From contig JADJOS010000001.1 of the NCBI GenBank assembly GCA_016713675.1, forward strand, positions 1,302,001-1,366,000: a DNA stretch of 64,000 bases, read 5' to 3'. How positions within the stretch are numbered: the first letter of the stretch is position 1; each line of letters starts with the position of its first letter. A program made the position numbers and the translations under genes. Of the stretch, positions 53,581 through 61,427 are shown in pieces. This DNA comes from Acidobacteriota bacterium. GTDB taxonomy: Bacteria > Acidobacteriota > Blastocatellia > Pyrinomonadales > Pyrinomonadaceae. The notes beneath the pieces were generated by a model. The model was not told where the DNA came from, searched no databases, and saw only the letters and a list, made by a program, of their open reading frames with translations.

Positions 53581-54426
53581 GTGCAGCAATATCATAACCT
53601 GTTAAGACATATTCTCGATAACGGTGTCCGGCACGAGGACCGTACAGGCGTCGGGACGATCTCGACGTTTGGTTATCAAACACGGTTCGACCTTCGCGAA
53701 GGCTTTCCGATCGTGACGACCAAACGCGTACCGTTTCGCTGGGTAGCCGAAGAGTTGTTCTGGTTCCTGAGCGGCAGTACAAGCGAGCAGGAGCTAAACG
53801 AATGCGGCGTCGACATCTGGGCCGAGTGGGCAACTGAGGAACAGACAGCGAGATTTGGGAGGGGAATCGGCGATCTTGGGCCGGTGTATGGCTACCTGTG
53901 GCGTTCCTTCGGCGGCGATTATCCGCAGACGAATGGCATTGATCAAATCGCACGTTTGATCCGCGAGATCGAGACCAATCCAAATTCGCGACGGCTGTTG
54001 GTGAGCGGCTGGGATCCGCGTGTCTGCGACGACGTTGCACTGCCGCCGTGCCACACGCTGTTTCAGTTTAAGGTCGAAAGCGGTCGTACGCTTCACTGTC
54101 AGCTCTACCAACGCTCGGCGGACGCATTCCTCGGCGTGCCGTTCAACATCTCAAGCTACGCACTGCTCACGCACCTCGTCGCCCACGTAAGCGGCCTCGA
54201 GGTTGGCAATTTTATACATACTTTCGGGGACCTGCACATTTACTCAAATCATCTCGATCAGGTAAACGAACTCCTGAGTCGCCAACCGCTCGAACTACCG
54301 AAATTGGAATTTGTCGACGCAGAACCCCTTACGGGCTTCGACGGCCTGCTCCATTTCAAATTCGAGAATCTTAAGCTGCAGAATTACGAAAGCTACGGCA
54401 AGATCGCAGCCCCGGTCGCGGTTTGA
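53581..54426 (+). CDS. thyA: thymidylate synthase
   Basis: 281 residues starting at GTG 53581. It methylates dUMP to dTMP with methylene-tetrahydrofolate. Motifs are DRTGVGTIST near the start, SGWDPR, the catalytic Cys157 in LPPCHTLFQF, the dUMP-binding YQRSADAFLGVPFNI and HTFGDLHIYSNH. Length and motifs match ThyA of the long (non-ThyX) class. Its stop abuts that of the OmpA-family gene on the other strand. Confidence 0.97.
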   Translation: MQQYHNLLRHILDNGVRHEDRTGVGTISTFGYQTRFDLREGFPIVTTKRVPFRWVAEELFWFLSGSTSEQELNECGVDIWAEWATEEQTARFGRGIGDLGPVYGYLWRSFGGDYPQTNGIDQIARLIREIETNPNSRRLLVSGWDPRVCDDVALPPCHTLFQFKVESGRTLHCQLYQRSADAFLGVPFNISSYALLTHLVAHVSGLEVGNFIHTFGDLHIYSNHLDQVNELLSRQPLELPKLEFVDAEPLTGFDGLLHFKFENLKLQNYESYGKIAAPVAV

Positions 54427-55656
54427 TCATTTCTTGACGACCGAATATTCGATACGTCGATTACGATAACGACCGTTGTCGGTGTTGTTGTCGGAGTCGG
54501 GACGTGGTTTCGTAGCGCCGTAGCCGCGGGTTTGTAGAGTTGTGTCCGAAACACCGAATTTTACGAGCGCGTTCTTTACGGCCGCAGCACGAGCGTCCGA
54601 TAGAGTTTGATTTGATGCAGGCTGGCCGACATTATCGGTGTGTCCGCCGACCTCGAGGACTACGCCGGCGGGCAGTTTCTTGATATATCCCGCTCCTTTT
54701 TGCAGAGCAGCGAGACGAACGGGCGGTACGTCAGATTTGCCGCTGTCGAAATTGATTATGAGAATGTTGAGCGCCTTGACCAGATCCTCGACCGTGAATG
54801 GATCGGGGAGAGCATCGAGTGCCGAGTTGTAGCACCGTTCGGCCTTGTCGTCGTCGCCCTGCTTGAAATTGACGCAATCGTCCGTTGCCTTCGCCGCCAC
54901 CGCCGTGCACCGGGCGATGATCGGTTCGGGATCGACGCCGTTATTGCTCGTCACACGCCGCGATTCGCACGTGTAATTGGGATGGATCACCTGTATCTCA
55001 CGCTCGCCCGCTTTCAGGTTCTGCAGGCGGAATGAGCCGTCTTCGTCGGTCACTCCGAGCGGCGAACCATCCACCTGCACGGAACTTCCTGGCGGAGCAC
55101 CTTTGACCGTCACCTCAAAACTAGTATCCCTAAAGATAAACAGGTAAACGACTGCCAGGATGATGATCGCGAAAAAGAACATCGTCATCAGCCCCGCCGC
55201 AACCCAGACCCAACCCGGAACACCGCCCTTTTCTTTTGCCTCCTGCTGTTCCTGTGTAGCTTTTTCGGCAGGCGTCGGCGGCAGGTCCTGATACTTGGCG
55301 CGTTCCGTCTCCGGTAGCTGAAAGTAGGGCGTGGTCTTGTCATAACCCTGGCTGCCGCCCCCGAAATCATCCGGGTTGACGCTCACATTTGCTTCGGTCA
55401 CGCCCCATTCAGGCGTCGATGGAGCTTTGGCACCGGGATAAAATGTCTTTCCGAGATCCTGGTTCCCCGTATCGATCGGCCTGATATTTATCTGCGTTTT
55501 GCCCCACTCGTCGGCTTCGGGCTGTTTTGGAAAGTTGTAATTGGTCTTGTCCCAGTCATTTGCGGGAGCATCGCTTTGAGGCAAACGAATATTCGGCGTA
55601 GTCTTTTCAAAATCGTCCGCCGGAGGTGGTAGTGGAATTTTGTTGTCTTCGCTCAC
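54427..55656 (-). CDS. OmpA-family protein with KT-repeat cytosolic tail
   Basis: 409 residues. The N-terminal tail (1 to about 145) has six short units ending in KT or VT (Thr19, 38, 54, 71, 87, 108; for example DFEKTTPNIRLP and EWGKTQINIRP). A helix (149-175, VWVAAGLMTMFFFAIIILAV) spans the inner membrane. A PEGA-like beta domain (about 182-230; GSSVQVDGSPLGVTDEDG) and the C-terminal OmpA domain (VGGHTDNVGQPASNQTLSDARA) with peptidoglycan-binding residues follow. The tail is cytosolic by the positive-inside rule. The link to peptidoglycan is family knowledge. Confidence 0.9.
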   Translation of the reverse strand: MSEDNKIPLPPPADDFEKTTPNIRLPQSDAPANDWDKTNYNFPKQPEADEWGKTQINIRPIDTGNQDLGKTFYPGAKAPSTPEWGVTEANVSVNPDDFGGGSQGYDKTTPYFQLPETERAKYQDLPPTPAEKATQEQQEAKEKGGVPGWVWVAAGLMTMFFFAIIILAVVYLFIFRDTSFEVTVKGAPPGSSVQVDGSPLGVTDEDGSFRLQNLKAGEREIQVIHPNYTCESRRVTSNNGVDPEPIIARCTAVAAKATDDCVNFKQGDDDKAERCYNSALDALPDPFTVEDLVKALNILIINFDSGKSDVPPVRLAALQKGAGYIKKLPAGVVLEVGGHTDNVGQPASNQTLSDARAAAVKNALVKFGVSDTTLQTRGYGATKPRPDSDNNTDNGRYRNRRIEYSVVKK

Positions 55657-55734
55657 TTTTCGTCAACTCCCGACATTTCGAGTCCAGGATATCGTCAAGA
55701 ATTATGAGTTTAACACAAACCGAATTGCGAGCGT

Positions 55735-56637
55735 CTATTTTACGTTTGGCGGTTGAGCCGTCTTGGTGCGGATGCTGATGCCTTCGTCGCCGATCAGAAA
55801 AAGCTTGCGGGCGTCGTAATTGGAAGTGTTAGTCGGAACATAAGAGAGTAAATAACGGTTCTTCCTTAGTTCGTCGCAAATCGCCTTGGCAGCCGTCGTT
55901 GCTTCGTCAAATTGAAATACCTTGCCGCCCGTGCCTTCAGAAAGCTGTGTGATAACCGCCGGGGCCTTTGGTTGATCTCGTCTGTATGCTCCGCCGGTGC
56001 GGTCGGCTATCTGCAGTGAATACAAAGTCACATTCTGATTCTGCAGCTTGTTTAGGGCGAGGTCGAACGACGTTTTGCTGCCGCGGTCGAGCCCGTCGCC
56101 GATCAATACTATCGCGGTCTTGCGCGTTCCCGGCATCAGCGGGACCAGTATCTGATCGACCGTAGCTTCGATCGCGTCAAAGAGATATGGATTACCCTTC
56201 TTTCGAAATGTGGCGAGCGACGTCTCCATTTTCTTCGCGTCGTCGGTCCATTCCTGGATGATCTCGGCCTTTTCGTCGTACGCGACGACAAACAACTGGT
56301 CCCCGTCGAATATCTCGTAGGTAAATTCCATCACGGCCTTTTTCAAGGCCTCTATGCTGGTCGGGAGCGTCTGCGAATTGTCGACGAGAATGACAATCTT
56401 GGATGGCGAAGGGTCGAAGCTAAAGTTCTTGATCTTTTGCTCAATACCATTTTCGTAGAGAAAAAGGTTTTCAGCTCTTATCGGATCGCTTTTCTTATCT
56501 TCTCGAAAAGCCGCGACTGTGACAATGGCCCCGTCAAAATCGACCCCTTTCGTATTGTGCCTCGACTGACCTGCTGAATTAAACGCAGAAGCCGCAAATG
56601 CGATCAGGACAAATATCGATTTCGCTACACTTCTCAT
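55735..56637 (-). CDS. VWFA-related domain protein (third copy, divergent)
   Basis: 300 residues from ATG 56637; an upstream Met at 56766 adds a Lys/Arg-rich run with no conserved sequence. A signal peptide (SIFVLIAFAASAFNSAGQ) precedes a VWA domain. The metal site is VDNSQTLPT (DxSxT), where the two copies at 27 kb have DTSxS, so it may not bind metal in the same way. The helper LIGDGLDRGS is kept. It lacks the TPTPTP linker and the C-terminus ends NRYLLSYVPTNTSNYDARK. It shares its operon direction with the FmdB-type gene. Confidence 0.88.
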   Translation of the reverse strand: MRSVAKSIFVLIAFAASAFNSAGQSRHNTKGVDFDGAIVTVAAFREDKKSDPIRAENLFLYENGIEQKIKNFSFDPSPSKIVILVDNSQTLPTSIEALKKAVMEFTYEIFDGDQLFVVAYDEKAEIIQEWTDDAKKMETSLATFRKKGNPYLFDAIEATVDQILVPLMPGTRKTAIVLIGDGLDRGSKTSFDLALNKLQNQNVTLYSLQIADRTGGAYRRDQPKAPAVITQLSEGTGGKVFQFDEATTAAKAICDELRKNRYLLSYVPTNTSNYDARKLFLIGDEGISIRTKTAQPPNVK

Positions 56638-56644
56638 TCTACCG

Positions 56645-56950
56645 TCATTCTTTGGTCGGCTTTGCTGCAGTTTCCGTTTTTGGTGTTTCGCTCGTTTTGT
56701 TTGATGCAGTATCTGCGGATGCGGTTGATTCGGTCGACGAACTTTTTTCGCCGCCTGCCGCAACACCCTTCTTACCGGCGTAATCGGTCACGTACCAACC
56801 CGCACCTTTGAATTGAAATCCCGACAGGGACCATTGCTTTTCGAGCTTTCCGTGGCACTTTTCGCACGAGGTCAATGGCTCGTCCGAAACGCTCTGACGC
56901 TTTTCATAGTGTTCGCCGCACTGCTGACATTTGTATTCGTAAATAGGCAT
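56645..56950 (-). CDS. FmdB-type zinc-ribbon protein
   Basis: 101 residues from ATG 56950. A zinc ribbon (MPIYEYKCQQCG ... CEKCHG) gives two CxxC pairs. The next 15 residues contain the FmdB-like pattern SGFQFKGAGWYVTDY. The last 45 residues are Ser/Thr/Ala/Lys rich and probably disordered. This family is thought to be a putative regulatory protein, but its function is unproved. It is 8 bases ahead of the third VWFA gene. Confidence 0.9.
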   Translation of the reverse strand: MPIYEYKCQQCGEHYEKRQSVSDEPLTSCEKCHGKLEKQWSLSGFQFKGAGWYVTDYAGKKGVAAGGEKSSSTESTASADTASNKTSETPKTETAAKPTKE

Positions 56951-57055
56951 AATTGCTGCACTCAAAAATTACCGATCGGTATAATAATATTATAGACCAA
57001 AATCCAAACTCCAACTCGCATCGAATTGATAACGGAGGTTATTTAACCAAATATT

Positions 57056-57661
57056 ATGAAAAACCCTTTCAGATCCCCAATAGTAATTATTTTAATGTTC
57101 ACCGTGTTTGCTGTCGGCTCGTCACTCACGGCTCAAACTACCGCGAAGCTTCCCGAACTCAAGCCCGTTGCGAGCGTCGACTTATCCCGATACGTTGGTA
57201 AATGGTACGAGATCGGCAAGTACCCAAATCGGTTTCAAAAACAGTGTGTCGCCAATACAGCTGCCAACTATACGATGAAATCGAACGGTAAGATCGAGGT
57301 CCGCAATGAGTGCACTCTCAAAGACGGCCGGATCGAAACGGCTATTGGCGAGGCCAAGATCGCCGACAAAAAGACAAACTCAAAACTAAAAGTTAGGTTC
57401 GCCCCGCCCGCACTCTCATTTCTGCCGTTCGTTTGGGCGAATTATTGGATCATCGACCTCGATCCCGAGTACGGCTATGTCGCCATCGGCGAACCGAAAC
57501 GCGAATATTTCTGGATCCTGTCGCGCAACTCTTCGATGGATGACGCCCTTTATCAGACGATCCTGCGGCGTGCCGAGGCGATGGGCTTTAACCCGGCGAA
57601 GGTAGAAAAGACACCTCAGAACGCTGAGATTCTAAAGGGTACCGTAACTGTAAAGAACTAG
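57056..57661 (+). CDS. blc: bacterial lipocalin (Blc-like), signal-peptide form
   Basis: 201 residues. The N-terminal signal (PIVIILMFTVFAVGSSLTAQ) lacks a lipobox cysteine, so it is secreted rather than lipid-anchored. The lipocalin motif is VGKWYEIGKYPNRFQ, followed by NYTMKSNGKIEVRNECT, and the last strand WILSRNSSMDDALY. Bacterial lipocalins bind lysophospholipids or fatty acids during envelope stress. It converges on trxB with a 14-base gap. Confidence 0.9.
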   Translation: MKNPFRSPIVIILMFTVFAVGSSLTAQTTAKLPELKPVASVDLSRYVGKWYEIGKYPNRFQKQCVANTAANYTMKSNGKIEVRNECTLKDGRIETAIGEAKIADKKTNSKLKVRFAPPALSFLPFVWANYWIIDLDPEYGYVAIGEPKREYFWILSRNSSMDDALYQTILRRAEAMGFNPAKVEKTPQNAEILKGTVTVKN

Positions 57662-57675
57662 TTCAATCGCGGCGG

Positions 57676-58656
57676 TCAACTGCCATGTTCCGCGAGGAAC
57701 CGCTCGGCGTCGATAGCCGCCATACAGCCTGTTCCGGCGGCCGTAACCGCCTGACGATAGTACGAATCCTGGGCGTCGCCGCAGGCAAAGACGCCCTCGA
57801 TATTTGTCTTCATCGTCTTGCCTTCGGTTATCAAATAACCGACGTCGTCCATATCGAGAACGCCTTTGAAAAGGTCCGTGTTCGGCTTATGGCCGATCGC
57901 AATAAAGACGCCCTGCGTCGGAAAGTTGCTCGTTTCGCCGGTCTTGATGTTTCTCAAATTAACGCTTTCGACGCCTGCAACTTTTGAACCTAGGATCTCG
58001 GTGATCTCGGTATTCCAGACGACGTCGATCTTATTGTTTGAGAGCACTCGGTTCTGCATGATCTGCGACGCCCGAAACTCCTCACGCCGGTGAATGAGTG
58101 TCACGCTCGACGCAAATTTTGTCAGGAACAGAGCCTCTTCCATCGCGGTATCGCCGCCGCCGACCACGACGATCGGCCGGTCGCGAAAGAAAAATCCATC
58201 ACACGTCGCACAAGCGGAAACACCATTTCCACCGAAACCATTGGGCACGGGATCTTCGCCCGGCACACCGAGCCATTTTGCCGAAGCTCCCGTAGAAATG
58301 ATCAACGAATCGGCCTCGATGATGGTTGTGACCTCCTCGGAATCCTGGCTTTCCTTCCCGTACAACTTGAACGGCCGCTCGGTCAGATCGAGGCTGTCGA
58401 TCCAGACATTGACGATCTTGGTTCCGAACCGCAGGGCCTGTTCGCGAAATTCGTCCATCAATATCGGGCCCATTATTCCCGACCTAAAGCCCGGATAATT
58501 CTCGACCTCGGTGGTTATCGTCAATTGGCCGCCTGGCTGCGGACCGTCGATCACCAACGGATCGAGTTGTGCCCGCGACGCGTATATCGCCGCGGTCAAA
58601 CCGGCCGGCCCCGAACCCAATATCACTACTTTGTGTCTTAAATGCGTCTCCGCCAT
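57676..58656 (-). CDS. trxB: thioredoxin reductase
   Basis: 326 residues. The FAD motif is VILGSGPAGLTAA (11-23), the redox-active pair is Cys149 and Cys152 (CATCDG), the NADPH motif is VVGGGDTAMEEA, and the C-terminal FAD motif is GVFACGDAQD. It keeps thioredoxin reduced, which would serve the MsrC at 4.4 kb and ribonucleotide reductase. The thioredoxin gene is not in the window. Confidence 0.97.
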   Translation of the reverse strand: MAETHLRHKVVILGSGPAGLTAAIYASRAQLDPLVIDGPQPGGQLTITTEVENYPGFRSGIMGPILMDEFREQALRFGTKIVNVWIDSLDLTERPFKLYGKESQDSEEVTTIIEADSLIISTGASAKWLGVPGEDPVPNGFGGNGVSACATCDGFFFRDRPIVVVGGGDTAMEEALFLTKFASSVTLIHRREEFRASQIMQNRVLSNNKIDVVWNTEITEILGSKVAGVESVNLRNIKTGETSNFPTQGVFIAIGHKPNTDLFKGVLDMDDVGYLITEGKTMKTNIEGVFACGDAQDSYYRQAVTAAGTGCMAAIDAERFLAEHGS

Positions 58657-58823
58657 ATCAATTTACCTGATGCCAAAGTACTGTAAACTTTGGATTTTCC
58701 TATTGTTATAGTATAACTATCGATGAACTAATTCGTCTATTTCCTCTCGGAAAAGAAATTGTAGCCTTTATGGCGACGTGACTCGAGTTTTTGCCCGGCA
58801 AACAACCGGTTTGCTATACATTA

Positions 58824-59195
58824 ATGTCTATGCAGCCTCAATACGAGGAAAAACGGTTTGCTCTCAGAATGGCGCTTAGGCTGCCGATCGTCGTTTCCGG
58901 CCGGGCCGACGACGGAGCAACCTGGAGCGAACCGACCGAGACCGACGACATTTCGACCATCGGAGCTCTCTTCCAACTGAATCAAAAAATTGTTCAAGGC
59001 GACAACCTCTACATTCGATCGCATCGCCCCGACGGCGTACCGGTCGAGGTTAAGGCACAAGCTGTTCGCCTGACGCCGGCCAGCTACGGTACGACACGCG
59101 TCGGCGTCTCGATCGTTGAGCCAAAAGAAAGCTGGATGCGCCTCTTCGTTGCCTGGGTCGCCGACGACAACGTGATCGAAGGCGTGAGCGAATAG
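58824..59195 (+). CDS. PilZ-domain protein
   Basis: 123 residues from ATG 58824 (ATG 58830 is also possible). The domain begins RFALRMALRLPIVVSG, in the position of the RxxxR c-di-GMP motif, and continues with TDDISTIGALFQL (usually D/NxSxxG) and TTRVGVSIVE. It is therefore a PilZ-type c-di-GMP receptor or a divergent relative. Linked targets are not evident. It starts 7 bases ahead of the crotonase ORF but that gene's true start is at 59322. Confidence 0.75.
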   Translation: MSMQPQYEEKRFALRMALRLPIVVSGRADDGATWSEPTETDDISTIGALFQLNQKIVQGDNLYIRSHRPDGVPVEVKAQAVRLTPASYGTTRVGVSIVEPKESWMRLFVAWVADDNVIEGVSE

Positions 59196-59321
59196 ATATT
59201 TTTGATCCTTTTCGTGTCGTTTGGTCTGTTTCGTGGTTGTTATTTCCGGTTCTCACACGCGATGAGAAACAAACAACCCGATTCCAGCAACCAACACGCG
59301 GCAAGCGTGTTTAATGATTTT

Positions 59322-60104
59322 ATGTCCACATACGAAACAATCACCGTCGAAAGACGTGGTGCCGTCGCACTGCTTACCATCAATCGCCCTGACAAGCTAA
59401 ACGCGCTCAATAAGACCGTTCATGCCGAAGGCGTCGCTGCCCTCGATGAATTGCGGCAAGATGACGACATCCGCGTACTGGTAATTACCGGTGCAGGCGA
59501 AAAATCGTTCATCGCCGGCGCCGACATCAGCGAATTTGAGGGCCAGACGCCGGTCACGCAGCGTGACCTGTTTCACGAAAAGACATTTTTCAATTCGCTC
59601 GATTCATTTCCGAAACCGGTCATCGCGATGGTCAACGGGTTCTGCCTCGGCGGCGGCAACGAACTCGCGATGGCATGCGACATCCGTATCGCGAGCGAGA
59701 CTGCACGGTTCTCACAGCCTGAGATCAATCTCGGCATCATGTGCGGCGGCGGCGGCACACAACGCCTTACCAACCTCATCGGTGAAGGCCGTGCAATGGA
59801 AATGGTCCTCACCGGCGACATGATCGACGCGGCGACGGCCCATCGCTTTGGCCTCGTCAATCACATCTATCCCGCAGCCGAACTCGAAGCCGAAACGATG
59901 AAACTCGCCGACAAGATCGCCGAAAAGGCTCCGATCGCACTGCAGCTTTCAAAAGAAGCGGTAAAATTCGCTTCCCGATCCAACCTCGACGAAGGCCTCC
60001 GCCGCGAAGTAGACCTTTTCGCCATCTGTTTCTCGACCGAAGACAAAAAAGAAGGCGTCACGGCGTTCCTGGAGAAACGAAAACCGGTGTTCAGAGGCCG
60101 TTGA
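59322..60104 (+). CDS. enoyl-CoA hydratase/isomerase (crotonase) family protein
   Basis: 260 residues from ATG 59322 (MSTYETITVERRG). The crotonase fold has NRPDKLNALN, the oxyanion GADISEF, the catalytic Glu in GGGNELAMACD and the second Glu in FSQPEINLG. After that Glu, the usual IPGAGGTQRL reads IMCGGGGTQRL, with a Cys at the site where many relatives have Pro-Gly. Both catalytic Glu residues are kept, so hydratase activity is plausible. No other fatty-acid oxidation gene is near. Confidence 0.92.
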   Translation: MSTYETITVERRGAVALLTINRPDKLNALNKTVHAEGVAALDELRQDDDIRVLVITGAGEKSFIAGADISEFEGQTPVTQRDLFHEKTFFNSLDSFPKPVIAMVNGFCLGGGNELAMACDIRIASETARFSQPEINLGIMCGGGGTQRLTNLIGEGRAMEMVLTGDMIDAATAHRFGLVNHIYPAAELEAETMKLADKIAEKAPIALQLSKEAVKFASRSNLDEGLRREVDLFAICFSTEDKKEGVTAFLEKRKPVFRGR

Positions 60105-60150
60105 ATTGATAGTGCGAACGCAGGCGGTGTCGCCATAAATTCTCTCATTT

Positions 60151-60200
60151 GTCCCGCTTGTCCCGCTATCGTCCCGCACCTTATTCCTGCCGTGCGGGAC
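60151..60200. repeat. GTCCCGC triple repeat and hairpin
   Basis: GTCCCGC occurs at 60151, 60160 and 60171. The last copy, GTCCCGCAC (60171-60179), pairs perfectly with GTGCGGGAC (60192-60200). The T-rich tail (GTTGTTTTT) is 11 bases further on, so this is a weak terminator at best for the crotonase gene. Confidence 0.5.
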
Positions 60201-60261
60201 AGGTAAACTGTTGTTTTTATTGGCGTTAGAGCTTTGCCAAACGCTTATACCGCATTATTTC

Positions 60262-60287
60262 AAAAAAAACGTAAGATAATGTCTTAC
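60262..60287 (-). terminator. intrinsic terminator on the minus strand
   Basis: GTAAGA (minus strand, 60287-60282), a five-base loop and TCTTAC (60276-60271), then G and eight T (60269-60262). It implies a transcript coming from higher coordinates, where no minus-strand protein gene exists until beyond the tRNA. Confidence 0.65.
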
Positions 60288-60460
60288 AGCCGCGTAACTC
60301 CTCCAGCTAATCGTGTTACTAAATTCGGCGTCTACTGTATGGGGCGATCCCCTACGGGACGAGGTTTTGCGGTTGTGATCCGGAAACATTTACCTGCGAA
60401 CCATAGAACCTAGCGTTTGTATTCAGTTATCAAAGAACCTAGTCCTAGCCAATGGACTAA
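60262..60460 (-). ncRNA. candidate small structured RNA, unknown family
   Basis: A minus-strand TATAAT (60470-60465) is followed by about 200 bases that contain a stem TAGTCC/GGACTA, two copies of CTAGGTTCT, a GGTT...AACC stem and a GGGG/CCCC stem, and that end at a stem-loop with eight T. It matches none of tmRNA, RNase P, SRP, 6S or c-di-GMP riboswitch as I know them. No good -35 was found. The call is tentative. Confidence 0.3.
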
Positions 60461-60551
60461 TCTCATTATATCAAAACTGTGTCGTAAATTGGGAAAAATA
60501 TTATAGACGCAACAAAGACAACTACTATCATTATCGGTTACGTGCGAGAAC

Positions 60552-60580
60552 TTGACCGTTAGCAACATTTTCGCTAAATT
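60552..60580 (+). promoter_or_regulatory. promoter of tRNA-Ala
   Basis: TTGACC (60552-60557), 17 bases and TAAATT (60575-60580) fit a sigma70 promoter (5 of 6 and 4 of 6). Transcription would start about 16 bases before the tRNA. Confidence 0.6.
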
Positions 60581-60602
60581 CATAAGTTCCCGTTCCGTAA
60601 AT

Positions 60603-60679
60603 GGGGACGTAGCTCAGTTTGGCAGAGCGCTGCAATGGCATTGCAGAGGTCAGGGGTTCGACCCCCCTCGTCTCCACCA
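60603..60679 (+). tRNA. tRNA-Ala (GGC anticodon)
   Basis: The acceptor stem GGGGACG pairs with CGTCTCC (one G-U); the D arm is AGCTCAGTTTGGCAGAGC-like, and the anticodon stem CTGCA/TGCAG encloses ATGGCAT, giving anticodon GGC, which reads GCC and GCU alanine codons. The T arm carries GGTTCGACC. The discriminator is A and the CCA end is encoded (60677-60679). A promoter lies upstream and a terminator downstream, so it is a single-tRNA unit. Confidence 0.95.
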
Positions 60680-60687
60680 TTTTTATG

Positions 60688-60726
60688 AAAGAGGTTGTCC
60701 GTAAGGGCAGCCTCTTTTCAATTTTT
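60688..60726 (+). terminator. intrinsic terminator of tRNA-Ala
   Basis: AAAGAGGTTGTCC (60688-60700), loop GTAA and GGGCAGCCTCTTT (60705-60717) pair with two wobbles, followed by a second T-run at 60722-60726. Confidence 0.75.
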
Positions 60727-60800
60727 GGCTGATAGCAACGCCGCAACGGATTTATCGCTCTAATATTTACCGGACTCGTCCGACAATTATTGAGGTACTA

Positions 60801-61307
60801 ATGAAACTGAATTTCCGGAGAATATTTCTGTACGCCACGGCCGTTTTTACCGTTTTTGCGATCGTATCGGCAACCACGCCGACGGCACTTGCGAAAGGAG
60901 TTGTTTACAACGTCGAACAGGTAGTTGCAGATGGCGAAAAATCAAAGGAAACAGACGCCGACCTGACGATCGAGCAAACGACAATGGAGGTCGCCCCCGA
61001 CAAGCAAAAATACAAGTCGCTCGGCAAAAAATTCGCCTTTGCCGACATCAAGGCCGTCGAATACTCATATACCAAGAAACCCGTGCTCTCGATCGGCGGA
61101 GCCGTCGCGACAGCTCTGCTCGTCAGTGTTCTCATCGGCATCCCGCTGCTATTCGTCAAGAAAAAGAACCACTGGGTCACCATCCGCACCGAAACTGATT
61201 TTGCCGTCCTGAAACTCGGCCGCAGCAACTTTCGCCAGATCCTAGCCGAATTCGAAACCCACGGCGTCAAGGTAAATCACGTCGAGGAAGAAAAGAAGAA
61301 GAAGTAA
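60801..61307 (+). CDS. membrane protein of unknown function
   Basis: 168 residues. A signal peptide (IFLYATAVFTVFAIVSATTPTALA) and a second helix (IGGAVATALLVSVLIGIPLLF, about 97-118) flank a short exposed domain, and a cytosolic basic/acidic tail (KKKNHWVTIRTETDFAVLKLG) ends in lysines. The tail has a PH-like rhythm (HWVTIRTETDFAVLKLGRSNFRQIL), which suggests a bacterial PH-like or bPH fold, but I cannot confirm it. It is isolated, between the tRNA and a palindromic element. Confidence 0.75.
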   Translation: MKLNFRRIFLYATAVFTVFAIVSATTPTALAKGVVYNVEQVVADGEKSKETDADLTIEQTTMEVAPDKQKYKSLGKKFAFADIKAVEYSYTKKPVLSIGGAVATALLVSVLIGIPLLFVKKKNHWVTIRTETDFAVLKLGRSNFRQILAEFETHGVKVNHVEEEKKKK

Positions 61308-61350
61308 TTGTCGAGGTCAGGAATAAAATACGATCTCTCTGGCCTCTGCG

Positions 61351-61416
61351 ATTATCTCGGTGACCTCCGCGTGGAAGATCATTATCACTTTTCCACGCAG
61401 AGATCACAGGGATAAA
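61351..61416. repeat. palindromic intergenic element (CCACGCAGAGATCACAG type)
   Basis: ATTATCTCGGTGACCTCCGC and on (61351-61376) pairs with TTCCACGCAGAGATCACAGG and on (61391-61416) at about 21 of 26 positions. It is between two convergent genes and may also end their transcripts. Confidence 0.65.
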
Positions 61417-61427
61417 TTGAATAGCAG

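Larger units (their letters stand above)
60105..60602. other. 498-base intergenic region with hairpins and a candidate RNA
   Basis: No protein gene is supported. It contains three GTCCCGC copies with a hairpin (60151-60200), a minus-strand terminator (60262-60287), two TATAAT boxes on the minus strand (60465-60470, 60500-60505) and the tRNA promoter (60552-60580). The stretch 60288-60460 is rich in inverted repeats. Confidence 0.55.

Noticed and set aside
60531..60746. 71-residue minus-strand reading frame across tRNA-Ala
   Set aside because: It overlaps the tRNA and its terminator and shows no coding signal.
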